A DNA stretch of 24,305 bases from DASZTU01 sp035493835 (GCA_035493835.1 DATJHO010000074.1:1-24305); one strand, 5' to 3'; counted from the stretch's first letter, positions 15,553-22,975 are shown. Program-made: numbers and translations. The notes: a model not told the origin generated them from the sequence alone.

Positions 15553-15927
15553 TCAGTAGTCGATGCCCTTGCGGAAGGGGTGATAGCCTTCCGGGTGGCG
15601 GACCCATTGGGGCCACCAGATGCTGTTGGGGCCTTCGCCGAAGCTCAGCGAATAGAGGAACACCCAGCCATGGCCGAACTTGCCGTGGACCTGGCACCAG
15701 AGCTGGGTGCAACGGTCGACGTAGAGCGGCAGGCCGCCCGGCAGGGTGCCGACGATCCGGCCGCGCCAGAGGCTGTCGGTATAGAGCGGCAAGGCGTGGT
15801 TGGTGAACGCGGGCGTGCCGATTTCACCTTCGCCTGCCGATGCCATCGCCGGCTGCGCAAAGCTGAGCACGCCCGCAATGCCGGCCGAGAGAAGCAGAGA
15901 CGAAAAGAGTGCTGCAGCTTTGAACAT
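15553..15927 (-). CDS. small exported SH3b-domain protein
   Basis: This 124-residue protein has a signal peptide (about 1-30, hydrophobic core LLLSAGIAGVLSFA, likely cleavage after AMA) and a bacterial SH3-like domain (about 38-95). A Cys pair (CTQLWC) could form a disulfide, consistent with export. The start at 15927 has GGGGGAT upstream. It probably lies in the periplasm, where SH3b domains often bind peptidoglycan or other partners. No ligand is known. It is followed on the same strand by repeats, and upstream on the same strand is another SH3b gene across 118 bp, so they may be related in control. Confidence 0.75.
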   Translation of the reverse strand: MFKAAALFSSLLLSAGIAGVLSFAQPAMASAGEGEIGTPAFTNHALPLYTDSLWRGRIVGTLPGGLPLYVDRCTQLWCQVHGKFGHGWVFLYSLSFGEGPNSIWWPQWVRHPEGYHPFRKGIDY

Positions 15928-16045
15928 GGGATCCCCCGATGGCCCCGCGACCCGCGGGGGCTAGATTCGTAAAGCGACATTAACCTTTGCCAGCCCTCAG
16001 GCCAAGGCCCATCCCTGCTCACCGCCCGTTCACAAAGCCTTGGGG

Positions 16046-17092
16046 TCAGTATCCGGGAGGCGGCGCGACGGTGATCGAAGCGATCGACGCATTGTCCGGC
16101 AGTTGCACCGGGCCGCTCTCCTGATAGACGCGGCAGCCGCCGCCCGCGACACCCGTGCTGCAGATCGTCACCCTGAGCCCGAGCGGGTTGCGGATCGAGG
16201 AGATGCGATAGCCCCAATTGCCGAACTGCTCGCGCGACTGGCCCACTCCGAGGCAGAAGCGGCCGCCATCGGGCCCGTCGCCGAAGAAGCAGACCCTGTC
16301 CCTGCGAGGCGCGGGGCCGAGGTCGGCGAAGCGGTCGCCGGGCCGGTCGTAATTGCGCCAGCGGACGTCGGGACCGGAGTTCCCGTCTTCGGAGGGAAGC
16401 TGGCCAACGTCATCCGGCCCATTGGCATCGGAACCATCATCGCCATAGCCATCGGCCTCGGACGACGGCCCGGGTATGTCGGCCTTGGGCCGTTGGACGT
16501 TGGTGCCGGCGATCACATCCGCATCCGGGGGCAGGGTGACGTGAGAGCCGGAATCGCCCGTGTCGTAGGATGGATCGGCCCCTGCGTCGGCATAGTCCGG
16601 ATCGCCCGCGCCGGGCTCATCCTGGCCGATATCGGCGGGAGGCATGTCAGCGCCGGGAACGGCCCCGTAGGCCGGCGCGGCGTTCGCGCTATAGGCGGGC
16701 GGGAGATTGCCTATTCCGGCGCGGGGCTGGCTCGGCTGGGCCGAGGCAATGCGTGGGGCGGTTGGTTGCGGCAATGCCGGTGGTGCTGTAGCGATCGTTT
16801 CCGTGACGGGCGAGGCCGCCTTGGCAACGCTGTCGCGGGTGAGATAGCTCGCCGACACCCAACCTGCCTTGCCGGCGAAGGTCACGTAGCAGAACAGCCC
16901 CTCGCACTTGCTGACATCCACCGTGTCGCCGCGCTGCAGGTGCGTCACGACCGAGAAGTTGGCGCTTGGACCGGATCGCACATTGACGTCCTGCGAGGCG
17001 GCCGCCGCGGCGGCAAAAGCGGGCAGCGGCATCAGCGCGACGGCACCGGCAAGCGCCGCCAAAGCAGTGAAGCGATGAGGCATGACAAACAT
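16046..17092 (-). CDS. exported SH3b protein with beta/gamma-crystallin-like C-terminus
   Basis: This 348-residue protein begins at the ATG at 17092, chosen because GAGGGAG lies at good spacing; MPHRFT at 17083 is a second choice. A signal peptide covers about 1-29 (AFA-AA). An SH3b domain follows (about 33-86, with VNVRSGPSANFSVV, LQRGDTVDV and GWVSASYL). Residues 90-260 are a long Pro/Asp/Gly-rich linker of low complexity. Residues 266-342 look like two Greek-key motifs of a beta/gamma-crystallin or peptidase-inhibitor I36-like fold (VCFFGDGPDGGRFCL, GYRISSI, CRVYQ), with several Cys. Role is unknown; periplasm or outer surface is likely. Linker length and composition may vary quickly. Confidence 0.75.
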   Translation of the reverse strand: MFVMPHRFTALAALAGAVALMPLPAFAAAAAASQDVNVRSGPSANFSVVTHLQRGDTVDVSKCEGLFCYVTFAGKAGWVSASYLTRDSVAKAASPVTETIATAPPALPQPTAPRIASAQPSQPRAGIGNLPPAYSANAAPAYGAVPGADMPPADIGQDEPGAGDPDYADAGADPSYDTGDSGSHVTLPPDADVIAGTNVQRPKADIPGPSSEADGYGDDGSDANGPDDVGQLPSEDGNSGPDVRWRNYDRPGDRFADLGPAPRRDRVCFFGDGPDGGRFCLGVGQSREQFGNWGYRISSIRNPLGLRVTICSTGVAGGGCRVYQESGPVQLPDNASIASITVAPPPGY

Positions 17093-17423
17093 TTCCAACT
17101 CCCTCATCCGAGGCCGGCGGGCTCGGCGCCCAGCCCCGTCCAATGATCAAACGCAGAACTCGTCGCAAAGGATTGTGACCGGACCGGGGAAATTTGTCCG
17201 CGAACGGCAAGGCGTTGCAAAATCGAGGGGTGAGCTGGCGGGCTTGGTTGCCCCTGGCCGCGAGCGCCTGGCTCTCCGGCCCTCATGGTGAGCTTGTCGG
17301 ACCATGAGGGCCCGCCACCGACCCGGCCCCGTCCCTTCGACAAGCTCAGGATGAGGCCTTGGTGCTGTGGCAGGCTCAGGAAAAGACCTTGGTGATGTCG
17401 CCGGGGCCCTGGTTGAAACAGGC
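17093..17423. other. 331-bp intergenic region with hairpin and short direct repeats
   Basis: No gene is seen between the SH3b/crystallin gene and the thioesterase gene. A perfect 10-bp hairpin CCCTCATGGT/ACCATGAGGG (17280-17289 and 17301-17310) has a loop GAGCTTGTCGG that is itself repeated in inverse form at about 17336-17348 (TTCGACAAGCTC). This is a common alphaproteobacterial intergenic repeat type. Further on, CAGGCTCAGG occurs at 17371-17380 and 17419-17428, and CCTTGGTG twice (17358 and 17388 area). The last copy reaches the stop codon of the thioesterase gene, so the repeats may have moved its end. Confidence 0.5.
17280..17348. repeat. palindromic intergenic repeat (CTCATGGT-type)
   Basis: The 10-bp perfect stem CCCTCATGGT/ACCATGAGGG with an 11-nt loop is followed by CCCTTCGACAAGCTC, the inverse of the loop plus flank. 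The arrangement is familiar from Hyphomicrobiales intergenic repeats. It is a different family from the CGTCA/TGACG copies in this window. Confidence 0.55.
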
Positions 17424-17834
17424 TCAGGCCGAGGCTTGCGCGACGGTGTGCTGGATCGGGCGCTTGCGGCCGTCGTCGTCCAGCGCGACGTAGATGAAAC
17501 GGCCGTCGGTGACCTTGAGGCGGTCGCCGATGCGGTTGCGGCGGACCCAGGCTTCAAGCCCGATGGTGACGGAGGTGTTTCCGACGCGCTCGACGGTGGT
17601 GTAGATGCAAAGCACGTCGCCGATCTTGACCGGAGCGATGAAGGTCATGGCTTCGACCGCGACGGTTGCGACGCGGCCCTGCGCCTGCTCGACGGCGGCG
17701 ATCGCGCCGGCGATGTCCATCTGGCTCATCACCCAGCCACCGAAGATGTCGCCCGCCGGATTGGTGTCGGCCGGCATGGCCATCGTGCGGATGGTTAGCG
17801 TGCCCTGCGGCTCCGCGATAGTTTCGATCGTCAT
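17424..17834 (-). CDS. acyl-CoA thioesterase, YciA-like hotdog fold
   Basis: This 136-residue cytoplasmic protein is a single hotdog-fold acyl-CoA thioester hydrolase. The signature DTNPAGDIFGGWVMSQMDIAGA (about 23-44) holds the catalytic Asp/Gly loop and central helix of the YciA/Acot family. Length fits single-domain members, which form hexamers. The ATG at 17834 overlaps the tdk stop codon as ATGA, so it is translated after tdk. Substrate length is not predictable. The 3' end coincides with a short repeat. Confidence 0.9.
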   Translation of the reverse strand: MTIETIAEPQGTLTIRTMAMPADTNPAGDIFGGWVMSQMDIAGAIAAVEQAQGRVATVAVEAMTFIAPVKIGDVLCIYTTVERVGNTSVTIGLEAWVRRNRIGDRLKVTDGRFIYVALDDDGRKRPIQHTVAQASA

Positions 17835-18430
17835 ATGGTCGGACCTCGTGTCGGCCAGCGGCCGGTTTCTTCTTCCCAGTGTTTGCGGCAGAGCGAGACG
17901 TAGACGGATTTCTCGATCGACACCTGGTCGCCCGCGGTTGCGACGCGGCCATCGCTTCCCTTGCGGACGACCATAGTGGCCTTGGCCCCGCAATAGCAGA
18001 TCGTGCGGATTTCACGAAGGACATCGGCAACCGCGAGGAGCTCCGACGAGCCGGGGAAAAGCTTGCCCTGGAAATCCGTCCTCAGGCCGAAGCACATTAC
18101 CGGCACTTTCAGGCGGTCGGCGACGCGGGCCAACTGCCAGACCTGCGGGGCGGTGAGGAATTGCGCCTCATCGACCATCACGCAATCGACCTTGGCTTCC
18201 TCCACTGCCACGTGGATGCGATCATAGAGGTCGTCGTCGGCGCCATAGAGTTCAGCCTCGGCGGAGATGCCGATGCGGGAGGTAATCAGGCCGACACTGC
18301 CCTCGGCATAAAGCGAGGAAGTGAAGAGCAGGGTCCGCATGCCCCGCTCGCGGTAATTGTAGGACGCCTGCAGCAGCAAGGTCGACTTGCCGGCATTCAT
18401 CGTCGAGTAGGAGAAATAGAGCTTTGCCAT
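17831..18430 (-). CDS. tdk: thymidine kinase, type II
   Basis: This 199-residue enzyme phosphorylates deoxythymidine in the salvage pathway. It has the P-loop STMNAGKST (9-17), the Walker B-like DEAQF (catalytic Glu), and the zinc-binding lasso with CYC and CRKHW Cys/His ligands, as in the bacterial Tdk/cytosolic TK1 family. Length matches the family. The ATG at 18430 has only a weak ribosome binding site; the frame is open further upstream to 18727 with no family similarity. It forms a two-gene operon with the thioesterase by a 4-bp overlap. The pairing with a thioesterase has no obvious metabolic reason. Confidence 0.95.
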   Translation of the reverse strand: MAKLYFSYSTMNAGKSTLLLQASYNYRERGMRTLLFTSSLYAEGSVGLITSRIGISAEAELYGADDDLYDRIHVAVEEAKVDCVMVDEAQFLTAPQVWQLARVADRLKVPVMCFGLRTDFQGKLFPGSSELLAVADVLREIRTICYCGAKATMVVRKGSDGRVATAGDQVSIEKSVYVSLCRKHWEEETGRWPTRGPTI

Positions 18431-18753
18431 GCGCGCACCGATCAGGTGTTTGCGTTCTGGCGCAACTGCCCTCGCTTCGCGAGCGCAAAGAGGTGCCGCT
18501 CCACACCATATTGCGGCGGGAAGCCTGTCGCGGTCTCTTGCGGTGTTGACCCAAAAAAGTGGCCGCCGGGCTAGGGCGGCCAAACGCCGACTTGTTCGGC
18601 GGCGAGCGACGTGGTTGGCAAACGCCACTCTAGAAGGTGCCGGGGCAGCCCTGTTGGCGGGGGCGGGCCCAAGCGGCCGAACGTTGGGGACGCCCGACTG
18701 TTTTAGGCTAGTGACCGCAAATGACAATCAGGTGACTGTTTCCACAAGGTTCG
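18431..18753. other. 323-bp intergenic region between tdk and the EamA gene
   Basis: No gene is seen. It should hold the tdk promoter on the minus strand, though I could not assign boxes. It contains the terminator of the EamA gene (18553-18581) and a second hairpin CGCCGA-CTTGT-TCGGCG (18585-18601) immediately before it in the direction of transcription. Confidence 0.4.
18553..18581 (-). terminator. intrinsic terminator after the EamA transporter gene
   Basis: On the minus strand GGCCGCC-CTAGCCC-GGCGGCC forms a perfect 7-bp GC stem, followed after AC by a run of six T (18558-18553). It is about 170 bp after the EamA stop codon and before tdk, so it separates the two transcripts. A second hairpin at 18585-18601 lies just in front of it. 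Confidence 0.7.
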
Positions 18754-19668
18754 TCAATTGGGGTTGACGGCCGTCAGTTCCGCCCTATCCGCCCGCCGTT
18801 GCAGCAGAATCGGCACCGTTTCGACGAGGACGATCGCCAGGAAAATCAGCGCGGCGCCCGCATAGCCGATCCCGGGGAGCCGCTCGGAAAGGAGAACGGC
18901 GCCGCCCAGCGCGGCAAAAAGGCTCTCGGCCGAGAGGATGATGGCGGCGTTGGCTGGCGGCACATATTGCTGGCCGATGGCCTGCATGGTGAAGGCGACG
19001 GCGGTCGACAGGATGCCGGCGTAGAGGATCTCGACCCAGCCGCCGCCGATCCCGCCCAGGTGCGGCGCTTCGAACATGACGCTGCCCAGCGCGGAAAGCA
19101 GCGCCGTCACTGCAAAGCAGATGACCGAAATGGTGATCGGCAGGCCAGTGGAGCGGGCGAGGTGCCCAATGAGGTAAACCTGCACCGCCCAGCAGAAGGC
19201 GCTGCCGACTACCAGCAGGTCCCCGAGATTGAAACGATCAAGACGCCCCCCATTGAGCAGGAAGATGCCGACGATCGCCATCGGCATACAGAGCCAGACG
19301 ATCGGGTGCGGCGCGTGGCGCGCCACGGCCAGCGCAATGACGGGCACGAGCAGCACATAAAGGCTGGTGAGGAACCCGCTATTGGTGACGGTGGTCATGG
19401 TGAGGCCGACCTGCTGGAGATAGACGCCACCGAAGAAGAAGAGGCTCAAAAGGCCGATCAGGCGCCATTTGTGTCGGCTGATCGCGGCTTTGCGGCGCCG
19501 GTATTCCCAGACGACCAGCGGCAGCACGACAAGGCTCCCCAGCGCATAGCGGACGGCCGAAAAGGTGAGCGGCCCCATCGACTGCATGGCCGATTTCTGC
19601 GCAACGAACGCCAACCCCCAAAGCATGGTGGTGACCAGCAGCATCAACGTCGCGAGCGGGCGGGGCAT
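18754..19668 (-). CDS. EamA/DMT-superfamily inner-membrane transporter
   Basis: This 304-residue protein has the ten hydrophobic segments of a duplicated EamA domain (residues about 5-135 and 150-285), as in the RhaT/YdcZ/YedA-type drug/metabolite transporters. The N-terminal LLVTTMLWGLAFVAQK and the second-half ILSTAVAFTMQAIGQQ segment with LSAESLFAALGG are typical. Most relatives export amino acids, metabolites or toxic compounds by proton exchange; the substrate here is not predictable. The start at 19668 has a weak ribosome binding site. It ends with an intrinsic terminator before tdk. Confidence 0.92.
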   Translation of the reverse strand: MPRPLATLMLLVTTMLWGLAFVAQKSAMQSMGPLTFSAVRYALGSLVVLPLVVWEYRRRKAAISRHKWRLIGLLSLFFFGGVYLQQVGLTMTTVTNSGFLTSLYVLLVPVIALAVARHAPHPIVWLCMPMAIVGIFLLNGGRLDRFNLGDLLVVGSAFCWAVQVYLIGHLARSTGLPITISVICFAVTALLSALGSVMFEAPHLGGIGGGWVEILYAGILSTAVAFTMQAIGQQYVPPANAAIILSAESLFAALGGAVLLSERLPGIGYAGAALIFLAIVLVETVPILLQRRADRAELTAVNPN

Positions 19669-20025
19669 AAGGTTTACCAGTAGACGAGGAATCGAAGCCG
19701 GGCGCAGCGATCAGCCGGCTAACTTCGAGGGCAAGTATCGCGGACGCGTGACGGGCGCAAGAAGGAGCTCGCCCCTCTGCCGTCACCCCGGCCAACGCCG
19801 GGATCCAGTTATGCTCACAGTCGCGGCAGGGTCGCGAGGGTTGAGCATAACTGGATCCCGGATGAAGTCCGGGATGACGCTGGGTTTTTGGGACCGCCTT
19901 GGCCGACCAAGCCGGCAGGCGGGTGGGGGTTGATCCTCCAGCATTGGGCTTGCTGCAACAACCCCCACCCCGCAAGGGGGAGGGAGACCGATGGGCGAGC
20001 GACCGCGCGCTGTGTGATGGGCTGT
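19669..20025. other. 357-bp intergenic region with REP-like and C/G-rich repeat
   Basis: No gene is seen. Besides the palindromic element at 19781-19879, a CCCCCACCCCGCAAGGGGGAGGG tract near 19965-19985 is an imperfect palindrome of a type common between alphaproteobacterial genes. The EamA promoter must lie close to 19669-19780, but no boxes were convincing. Confidence 0.45.
19781..19879. repeat. REP-like palindromic element, copy 4
   Basis: The ends are CGTCACCCCGG and CCGGGATGACG. Inside are perfect 18-bp arms, GGGATCCAGTTATGCTCA (19800-19817) and its inverse (19842-19859), around a 24-nt centre. This is the longest perfect inverted repeat in the window. It lies between two genes on the same strand. 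It has the same CGTCA...TGACG organisation as the copy at 10199. Confidence 0.65.
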
Positions 20026-20883
20026 TTAAGCGAAGCGCTTTACGAAGTTCAGCGCGGTGGTCGCCACTTCCTGCCAGCCGCTGTCGATGGTGAGGGCATG
20101 GCCGCGGTCGGGGATTTCGACGATTTCGGTGACGCCGGGATTGTGCTCCTGCCGCTTGAATGAGGCGTTGGCGATGGCCCAGGGCACGGTGTGGTCCTTT
20201 TGGCCGGAAATGATCAGCAGGGGCCCCCGGGCCGGATTGGCGGTATCGACCTTGGCTTCGGTCCAGGGATCGAGATTGGCCGATGCCGCCTGGAACAGCG
20301 GGGCGCCGGAGGCCGGCACGGCGAAGGTTTCGTAGAGCTGATGGGCTTCCTCTTCGCTGACGGCGTTGGCGAAGGCGTAGCGGAACTGCTCATAGGTCAA
20401 GGGAACGGCGCGGTTGCGGTTTGCAGGGTTGTGGAGCACCGGGAAGCCCGATTTCAGCGCCGAGAAGGGTAGCGGCAGCACTCCCTGGAACGGTGCGGGA
20501 TCGATCGCCACCGTGGCGGTCGAAAGGCCCCGGCCAGCGAGGATCTGGGCGAGGAGGCCACCGAAGGAGTGGCCGATGATCACCGGCTTGAGTTTCAGGT
20601 CGCCGGCAATGGCAGCAAAATGGTCCGCCACTTTCGTGATGGTCTTTTTGGCGAACACCTCGGGGTGGGCATTGGCCTCCGCGACGGTCTCCGGATCGTC
20701 CGGCCAACCCGGCGTCAGCGCCGTGAAACCGGCCTCCTCGAAAAATCGGGCCCATCGGTCCCAACTGCTGGGCAGCAGCCAGAGGCCGTGAACAAAGACC
20801 ACCGGCTTCAAGCCGGTCTGGTTGGCGTGCTCGACTTGCTGGATCTCGTGGTCAGTAATGCTGGCGGGAGACTTGGTATCCAT
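20026..20883 (-). CDS. alpha/beta hydrolase
   Basis: This 285-residue cytoplasmic protein is an alpha/beta-hydrolase-fold esterase/lipase-type enzyme. The nucleophile elbow is GHSFGG with Ser106, the acid is Asp230 (SGQKDHTVP), and the base is His262 (DRGHALT). HG at 32-33 forms the oxyanion hole. The start at 20883 has a strong AAGGAGAG upstream. No signal peptide is seen. The substrate is unknown; relatives are annotated as carboxylesterases. The 108 bp to the Spy-like gene's terminator hold the promoter; TATAAA near 20957-20964 on the minus strand is a possible -10. Confidence 0.92.
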   Translation of the reverse strand: MDTKSPASITDHEIQQVEHANQTGLKPVVFVHGLWLLPSSWDRWARFFEEAGFTALTPGWPDDPETVAEANAHPEVFAKKTITKVADHFAAIAGDLKLKPVIIGHSFGGLLAQILAGRGLSTATVAIDPAPFQGVLPLPFSALKSGFPVLHNPANRNRAVPLTYEQFRYAFANAVSEEEAHQLYETFAVPASGAPLFQAASANLDPWTEAKVDTANPARGPLLIISGQKDHTVPWAIANASFKRQEHNPGVTEIVEIPDRGHALTIDSGWQEVATTALNFVKRFA

Positions 20884-20991
20884 TGGTACTCTCCTTGGCT
20901 CTAGCAGAGGTGATACTTGGCCGCAGAGAGAAGCACGGGCTTGGCGGGTTGTCTTGTTTATACTCGCTTCGAATGACTTTGCCGGGCCGCC

Positions 20992-21025
20992 AAAAAGGAA
21001 ACCCCGGCGGGGCGGCCGGGGTTTC
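20992..21025 (-). terminator. intrinsic terminator after the Spy-like gene
   Basis: On the minus strand a perfect 11-bp stem GAAACCCCGGC/GCCGGGGTTTC with a 6-nt loop is followed by CTTTTTGG, with a run of five T (20996-20992). It is about 70 bp after the Spy-like gene's stop codon. It is the clearest terminator in the window. Confidence 0.85.
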
Positions 21026-21097
21026 AGAACGGATGCCAGTTCTGGCGTGAGTGGTTGGGGGGACTCCGGGGCGAACTGGCACCCGCCCTATGGGGTA

Positions 21098-21766
21098 TTA
21101 CTGGCCCTGCTGGTTTTCACCGGCGGAGGGGGCTGGTTGATCGGCGTCCTGGCCGCCGAGGTGACCCATATGCTGCAGTCCCGACATGTGGCCCCTGGCG
21201 CCCTGACCGCCGAACAGACCGAAGGCAGGACCGCGCTGCACAGCCTGGTCCAGCGTGGCCTTCTGCTGGTCACTGAGGCTGTCGTAGAACGCCTTGAAGC
21301 GCGGCACGACATCGTTCAGAGCGGCAGCACGCGCATTGACGAGCGACTGCTGGCGCTCGAGACGGTCGAGCATGGTGGGCTTGGCGGTGTTGTCGCCGCC
21401 CGGGTGGATCAGCGTCTTGCAGGCGTCGGCAAAGGTCTTCTGATCCGTGAGAGCGGCAGTTTTGAGCGCATCCAGGAGCGCGGCCTGGCTGGCGTTCGGA
21501 TTGACCGCATATTTGATATGGATGAAAGCGATCTCGAGCGCTTCGGCAGCGCGGTTACCGCAGGCCATGGTGCCGCGATTGGCGCCCATGGCGTGCCGGC
21601 CGAAGTGGCCCCAGCCGCCCTGGTGCTGCCACTGGCCGAACTGGACATGCACCACCCCGGCATCGACTGGCATCAAAGGTGCGGCGCCGGCCGATTGGGC
21701 AAAGCTGCTACCGCTCATGGCGCCGACAAGCAGTACTGCAGCGGCGGCCGTCGTCAGAAATTTCAT
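21098..21766 (-). CDS. Spy/CpxP-like periplasmic LTxxQ-type protein
   Basis: This 222-residue protein starts at MKFLTT (21766) with ATGAGGA upstream. A signal peptide (1-23, cleavage after FA) exports it to the periplasm. The mature part is mostly helical, with LSDQQ (LTxxQ-like) near residues 166-170 of the helical region and two Cys (MACGN, DACKTL) that could pair. The C-terminal 40 residues are Gly/His/Gln-rich. Spy and CpxP are holding chaperones or stress-response feedback factors; a role here is inferred from the motif only. The frame stays open upstream of 21766 but without family similarity. A strong hairpin sits 33 bp before the start codon. Confidence 0.65.
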   Translation of the reverse strand: MKFLTTAAAAVLLVGAMSGSSFAQSAGAAPLMPVDAGVVHVQFGQWQHQGGWGHFGRHAMGANRGTMACGNRAAEALEIAFIHIKYAVNPNASQAALLDALKTAALTDQKTFADACKTLIHPGGDNTAKPTMLDRLERQQSLVNARAAALNDVVPRFKAFYDSLSDQQKATLDQAVQRGPAFGLFGGQGARGHMSGLQHMGHLGGQDADQPAPSAGENQQGQ

Positions 21767-21795
21767 CTGGCAATCCTCATGGTTATCCTTCGTCG

Positions 21796-21844
21796 GCCGC
21801 GAAAAATGCGATCCCGCTTTGGAGACCAAGATCGCATTTTTCGC
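21796..21844. terminator. perfect 15-bp inverted repeat, possible bidirectional terminator or attenuator
   Basis: The arms GCGAAAAATGCGATC (21799-21813) and GATCGCATTTTTCGC (21830-21844) are perfect inverts around a 16-nt loop, within which TTGG/CCAA can also pair. The core ATGCGATC/GATCGCAT with a run of five T following on each strand is the form of a bidirectional intrinsic terminator. It could end the CBS transcript, which stops at 22008, but only 33 bp are left before the Spy-like start, so it may lie within that gene's leader. The 164 bp between 21845 and 22007 hold no gene. Confidence 0.65.
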
Positions 21845-22007
21845 TCCACCGGTCGGTGTCGACGGCAGGGACCTGCATGTAGCCCCGGCCACCATCATCA
21901 CCTCAGGCCCGACGACGATCACCCTAGAGGCTCCCGCCTTATCGCGTCCTTGCGACGGGATGAATATTTGGTAAGGACGAAATAACGGAGTAGTATTTCT
22001 GTTTGTT

Positions 22008-22436
22008 TCAGGTGGCGATATACTCGCGGAGGGCCTTGGCCTCCTGCTCGGTCTCTTCAATCTTGCGCTTGACCACGTCACCGATGGACACGATCCCCAT
22101 CAGCTGACCGTTCTCGACGATGGGGATATGGCGGATGCGGAACCGCGTCATCTGTTCCATCAGCGCGGCGATGGGCGTGTCACGGGTGCAGGTCACGATC
22201 TTGGTGGTCATGCATTCGCTGACCGGCCGCGCCAGCGCGCCAGCCGGATCGCGGCCGAGCAGCCTCACGATATCGCGTTCGCTGATGATGCCGGCAACTT
22301 CGCCGGTACCGTCGACCACCAGCACGGCGCCAATATTGTGACGGTTGAGCATGGCCACGGCATCACTCACCCTCGCAGCGGCAGACACCGTATAGACCAC
22401 GGATCCTTTCGTCTGCAAAATAGCGTCAACAAGCAT
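22008..22436 (-). CDS. orphan CBS-domain pair protein
   Basis: This 142-residue protein is a stand-alone pair of CBS domains (about 8-65 and 72-130), which bind adenosyl ligands such as AMP or ATP in other proteins. VVDGTGEVAGIISERDIVR and IVENGQLMGIVSIGDVVK are the second-half signatures of the two motifs. I chose MLVDAIL at 22436 because GAGGAGGAG sits at good spacing; a start at 22451 also has AAGGAGA but too close to the ATG. Such proteins are often stress-linked, but the partner is unknown. The 5' leader has a small hairpin CTTG-CGAA-CAAG near 22485. The Spy-like gene follows on the same strand. Confidence 0.85.
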   Translation of the reverse strand: MLVDAILQTKGSVVYTVSAAARVSDAVAMLNRHNIGAVLVVDGTGEVAGIISERDIVRLLGRDPAGALARPVSECMTTKIVTCTRDTPIAALMEQMTRFRIRHIPIVENGQLMGIVSIGDVVKRKIEETEQEAKALREYIAT

Positions 22437-22496
22437 AGTACTCCTCCTCATTTCTCCTTGGCGGCGAGTCTTGTCGCGATAACGTCTTGCGAACAA

Positions 22497-22690
22497 GAAC
22501 GGGCCACTGACCCATTTGTTTCGGATCGTAGAGAAGAAAGGTTAAGGCCTGTTGCTGTCAAATGCTTTCGGTAATCAGCGATAATGCTTTGAGTTGGTGG
22601 GGCTTGCGGCGGCCATAGTCAGTTTTGTTGAGCGGACGCCCGTAGGGGCCGGGCCCGTTGGCGTCTACAATGATTTTGCTGCCGAAAGGA
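22497..22690. other. short intergenic stretch upstream of the CBS gene
   Basis: An open frame on the minus strand (22558-22797) runs through here and overlaps the next gene. It has no family I recognise and no good ribosome binding site, so I do not call it a gene. The CBS promoter must lie within this stretch; no clear boxes are seen. The region is AT-richer than its surroundings. Confidence 0.3.
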
Positions 22691-22975
22691 TCAGCGATCG
22701 CCGTCCGCCCAGTGGGAAAGCGGGCGCACGGCGGGCGCGGATTCCCGGGCCAGCTTGTGACGTTCGGTAAAGAGGATGGCCTCGACCACAACGGCAATGA
22801 CCAGCACGCAGAGCGGCACGAACAGCGCCACGACGCCCGGATCGACCTGCGGCGGCAAAGCCGGCAGCCTGTTATCGGTCAGGCGGAACATCGCCAGGAC
22901 CAGCCCCGTGGTGCCAAGGATGGCCGCGGCGGCTCCGGCGGGATTGCGAAGGAATTGGGCGAGAGGAAAAGCCAT
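22691..22975 (-). CDS. small two-TM membrane protein of unknown function
   Basis: This 94-residue protein from the ATG at 22975 has hydrophobic segments at about 15-33 and 48-68, a short loop between them, and a charged C-terminal tail (ERHKLARESAP...). No family is recognised. A start at 23005 would add ten residues; neither start has a good ribosome binding site. The gene lies between the CBS gene (same strand) and the divergent DUF4864 gene. Coding is supported by the regular hydrophobic pattern and GC-rich third positions, not by homology. Confidence 0.5.
   Translation of the reverse strand: MAFPLAQFLRNPAGAAAAILGTTGLVLAMFRLTDNRLPALPPQVDPGVVALFVPLCVLVIAVVVEAILFTERHKLARESAPAVRPLSHWADGDR

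Noticed and set aside
16040..17146. 368-residue frame antisense to the SH3b/crystallin gene
   Set aside because: No signal peptide or domain, while the opposite strand has both.
17343..17428. Possible CRISPR-like array from spaced short repeats
   Set aside because: Only two copies, 10 bp long, irregular spacing and no palindromic repeat of CRISPR size.
18799..19683. 294-residue plus-strand frame opposite the EamA gene
   Set aside because: The hydrophobic transporter reading is clear; this frame is a charged mirror image.
20822..21985. 387-residue plus-strand frame opposite the Spy-like gene
   Set aside because: It crosses a strong terminator and the 15-bp inverted repeat, and has no domain.
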